From Arthrobacter sp. H-02-3 (GTDB taxonomy: Bacteria > Actinomycetota > Actinomycetes > Actinomycetales > Micrococcaceae), in NCBI RefSeq assembly GCF_003097355.1, contig NZ_PYUI01000030.1:1-44970 (forward strand): a stretch of 44,970 nt of DNA, given 5' to 3'. Of this stretch, positions 44,574 to 44,970 are shown piece after piece. The notes under the pieces were generated by a model. It did no database searches, had not been told where the DNA came from, and was given only the letters and a program-made list of their open reading frames with translations. Position 1 is the first letter of the stretch, and each line of letters begins with the position of its first letter. A program made the position numbers and the translations under genes.

Positions 44574-44662
44574 GCGCCGCCCGGCGCGAAGCCGGTGGGG
44601 GAGCGCGGTCAGCCTCGCGTGGTGAACCCGAGCGGCGTAAGCCCCGCGTGAGCATCTGGGAG

Positions 44663-44693
44663 AAGCCCGGAATCCCCGTGATTCCGGGCTTTT
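44663..44693 (+). terminator. Terminator after glgB
   Basis: An 11-bp stem AAGCCCGGAAT/ATTCCGGGCTT surrounds a CCCCGTG loop and runs into TTTT. It ends the treS-mak-glgB transcript ahead of the rRNA promoters. Confidence 0.85.
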
Positions 44694-44715
44694 CCGCGCC
44701 CTCTTCGAGGCGGCT

Positions 44716-44744
44716 TTGTCAGCGGGGCCAAGTGGTGGTAGAGT
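44716..44744 (+). promoter_or_regulatory. rRNA operon upstream promoter
   Basis: TTGTCA (44716-44721) and TAGAGT (44739-44744) are separated by exactly 17 bases, a sigma-70-like promoter upstream of the rrn leader. Confidence 0.65.
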
Positions 44745-44824
44745 TTATTTCCGCGCTGCTCCCCGGAGTTGAACGGCCACCAAGACCCAGAAGCCTATGG
44801 CAAGACTGAGTCGGGAACGCCGAT

Positions 44825-44853
44825 TTGACAAGGGTGAAGCGGCCGGGTAAGTT
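44825..44853 (+). promoter_or_regulatory. rRNA operon second promoter
   Basis: A consensus -35 TTGACA (44825-44830) lies 17 bases before TAAGTT (44848-44853). Together with the upstream promoter this forms the tandem arrangement usual for actinobacterial rRNA operons. Confidence 0.7.
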
Positions 44854-44918
44854 TGAAAAGTTGCTCCGGAGCGATCCGCGACTGTTTGTTGGTTGTGGTG
44901 GTGCCGGGTGTGTCTGTT

Positions 44919-44944
44919 GTTTGAGAACTCAATAGTGTGCCAAG
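44919..44944 (+). promoter_or_regulatory. rRNA leader antitermination motif
   Basis: GTTTGAGAACTCAATAGTG followed by TGCCAAG is the conserved leader element found before 16S rRNA genes in actinobacteria. The 16S gene itself is not in the window. Confidence 0.7.
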
Positions 44945-44970
44945 TTTGTTGATACCAATTTATTGTATTG

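Larger units (their letters stand above)
44574..44970. other. Intergenic leader of a probable rRNA operon
   Basis: About 400 bases hold the glgB terminator, two promoters and the antitermination motif, ending in an AT-rich run at the window edge. No gene is supported here. The position of glgB directly before an rrn operon is seen from the sequence; identity of the downstream genes is inferred. Confidence 0.65.

Overview
The window is high-GC DNA from an actinobacterium, most likely a member of the Micrococcaceae close to Arthrobacter/Pseudarthrobacter. The sequence supports this with a Bpa-type proteasome activator ending in GQYL, CarD, SenX3/RegX3, DUF2516, a complete GlgE maltose-1-phosphate pathway, frequent GTG/TTG starts, and an actinobacterial rRNA leader at the right edge. 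The genus is inferred from family resemblance and gene order; no search was run. Almost everything is chromosomal housekeeping or core metabolism. I see no integrase, transposase, phage gene or CRISPR array.

Layout. 0.2-2.7 kb: CstA-type carbon-starvation/pyruvate transporter with its small YbdD partner. 2.9-5.4 kb: proteasome activator Bpa, a small unknown gene, an aldo/keto reductase and a small unknown protein. 5.4-8.4 kb: a coiled-coil unknown, a DUF2231 membrane protein and an MFS transporter. 8.6-12.6 kb: an accessory stretch with a DUF4190 membrane protein, a secreted GH5-CBM2 cellulase, a lipoprotein, a membrane protein and two gene remnants (10.62-10.77 and 12.15-12.55 kb). 12.5-17.6 kb, minus strand: a monofunctional GT51 transglycosylase, tRNA-Thr(CGU), and a likely tmk-holB-lipoprotein peptidase operon. 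17.7-24.8 kb: a transsulfuration PLP enzyme, DUF2516, a methyltransferase, gpmA, then phoU divergent from senX3-regX3 with a phased PHO-box-like repeat between them, then an LpqE-like lipoprotein. 25.1-30.3 kb: carD, ispD-ispF, a small lipoprotein, cysS and rlmB, an order that resembles mycobacteria. 30.3-30.7 kb: an intergenic patch with four 32-bp tandem repeats and a 21-bp perfect hairpin. 30.7-44.6 kb: a nitrilase-family hydrolase and the glycogen/trehalose/alpha-glucan cluster. 44.6-44.97 kb: terminator, two promoters and the antitermination leader of an rRNA operon whose 16S gene would begin just outside the window.

How the genes work together. TreS interconverts trehalose and maltose. 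The maltokinase half of the 40.9-44.6 kb gene makes maltose-1-phosphate. GlgE polymerises this into alpha-1,4-glucan, and the GlgB half of the same gene adds branches. GlgP and GlgX (both about 31.6-36.8 kb) break glucan down. PhoU with SenX3/RegX3 forms the phosphate-sensing module, and GpmA beside it keeps the gene neighbourhood seen in mycobacteria.

The observations most worth a second look are the maltokinase-GlgB fusion, which carries a strong internal ribosome binding site and ATG exactly at the domain junction; the 11-bp-phased heptamers in the phoU/senX3 gap; the orphan barstar-like gene inside the glycogen cluster; the frameshifted surface-repeat remnant; and the local repeat patches. 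I did not find a convincing, wholly new multi-gene system.
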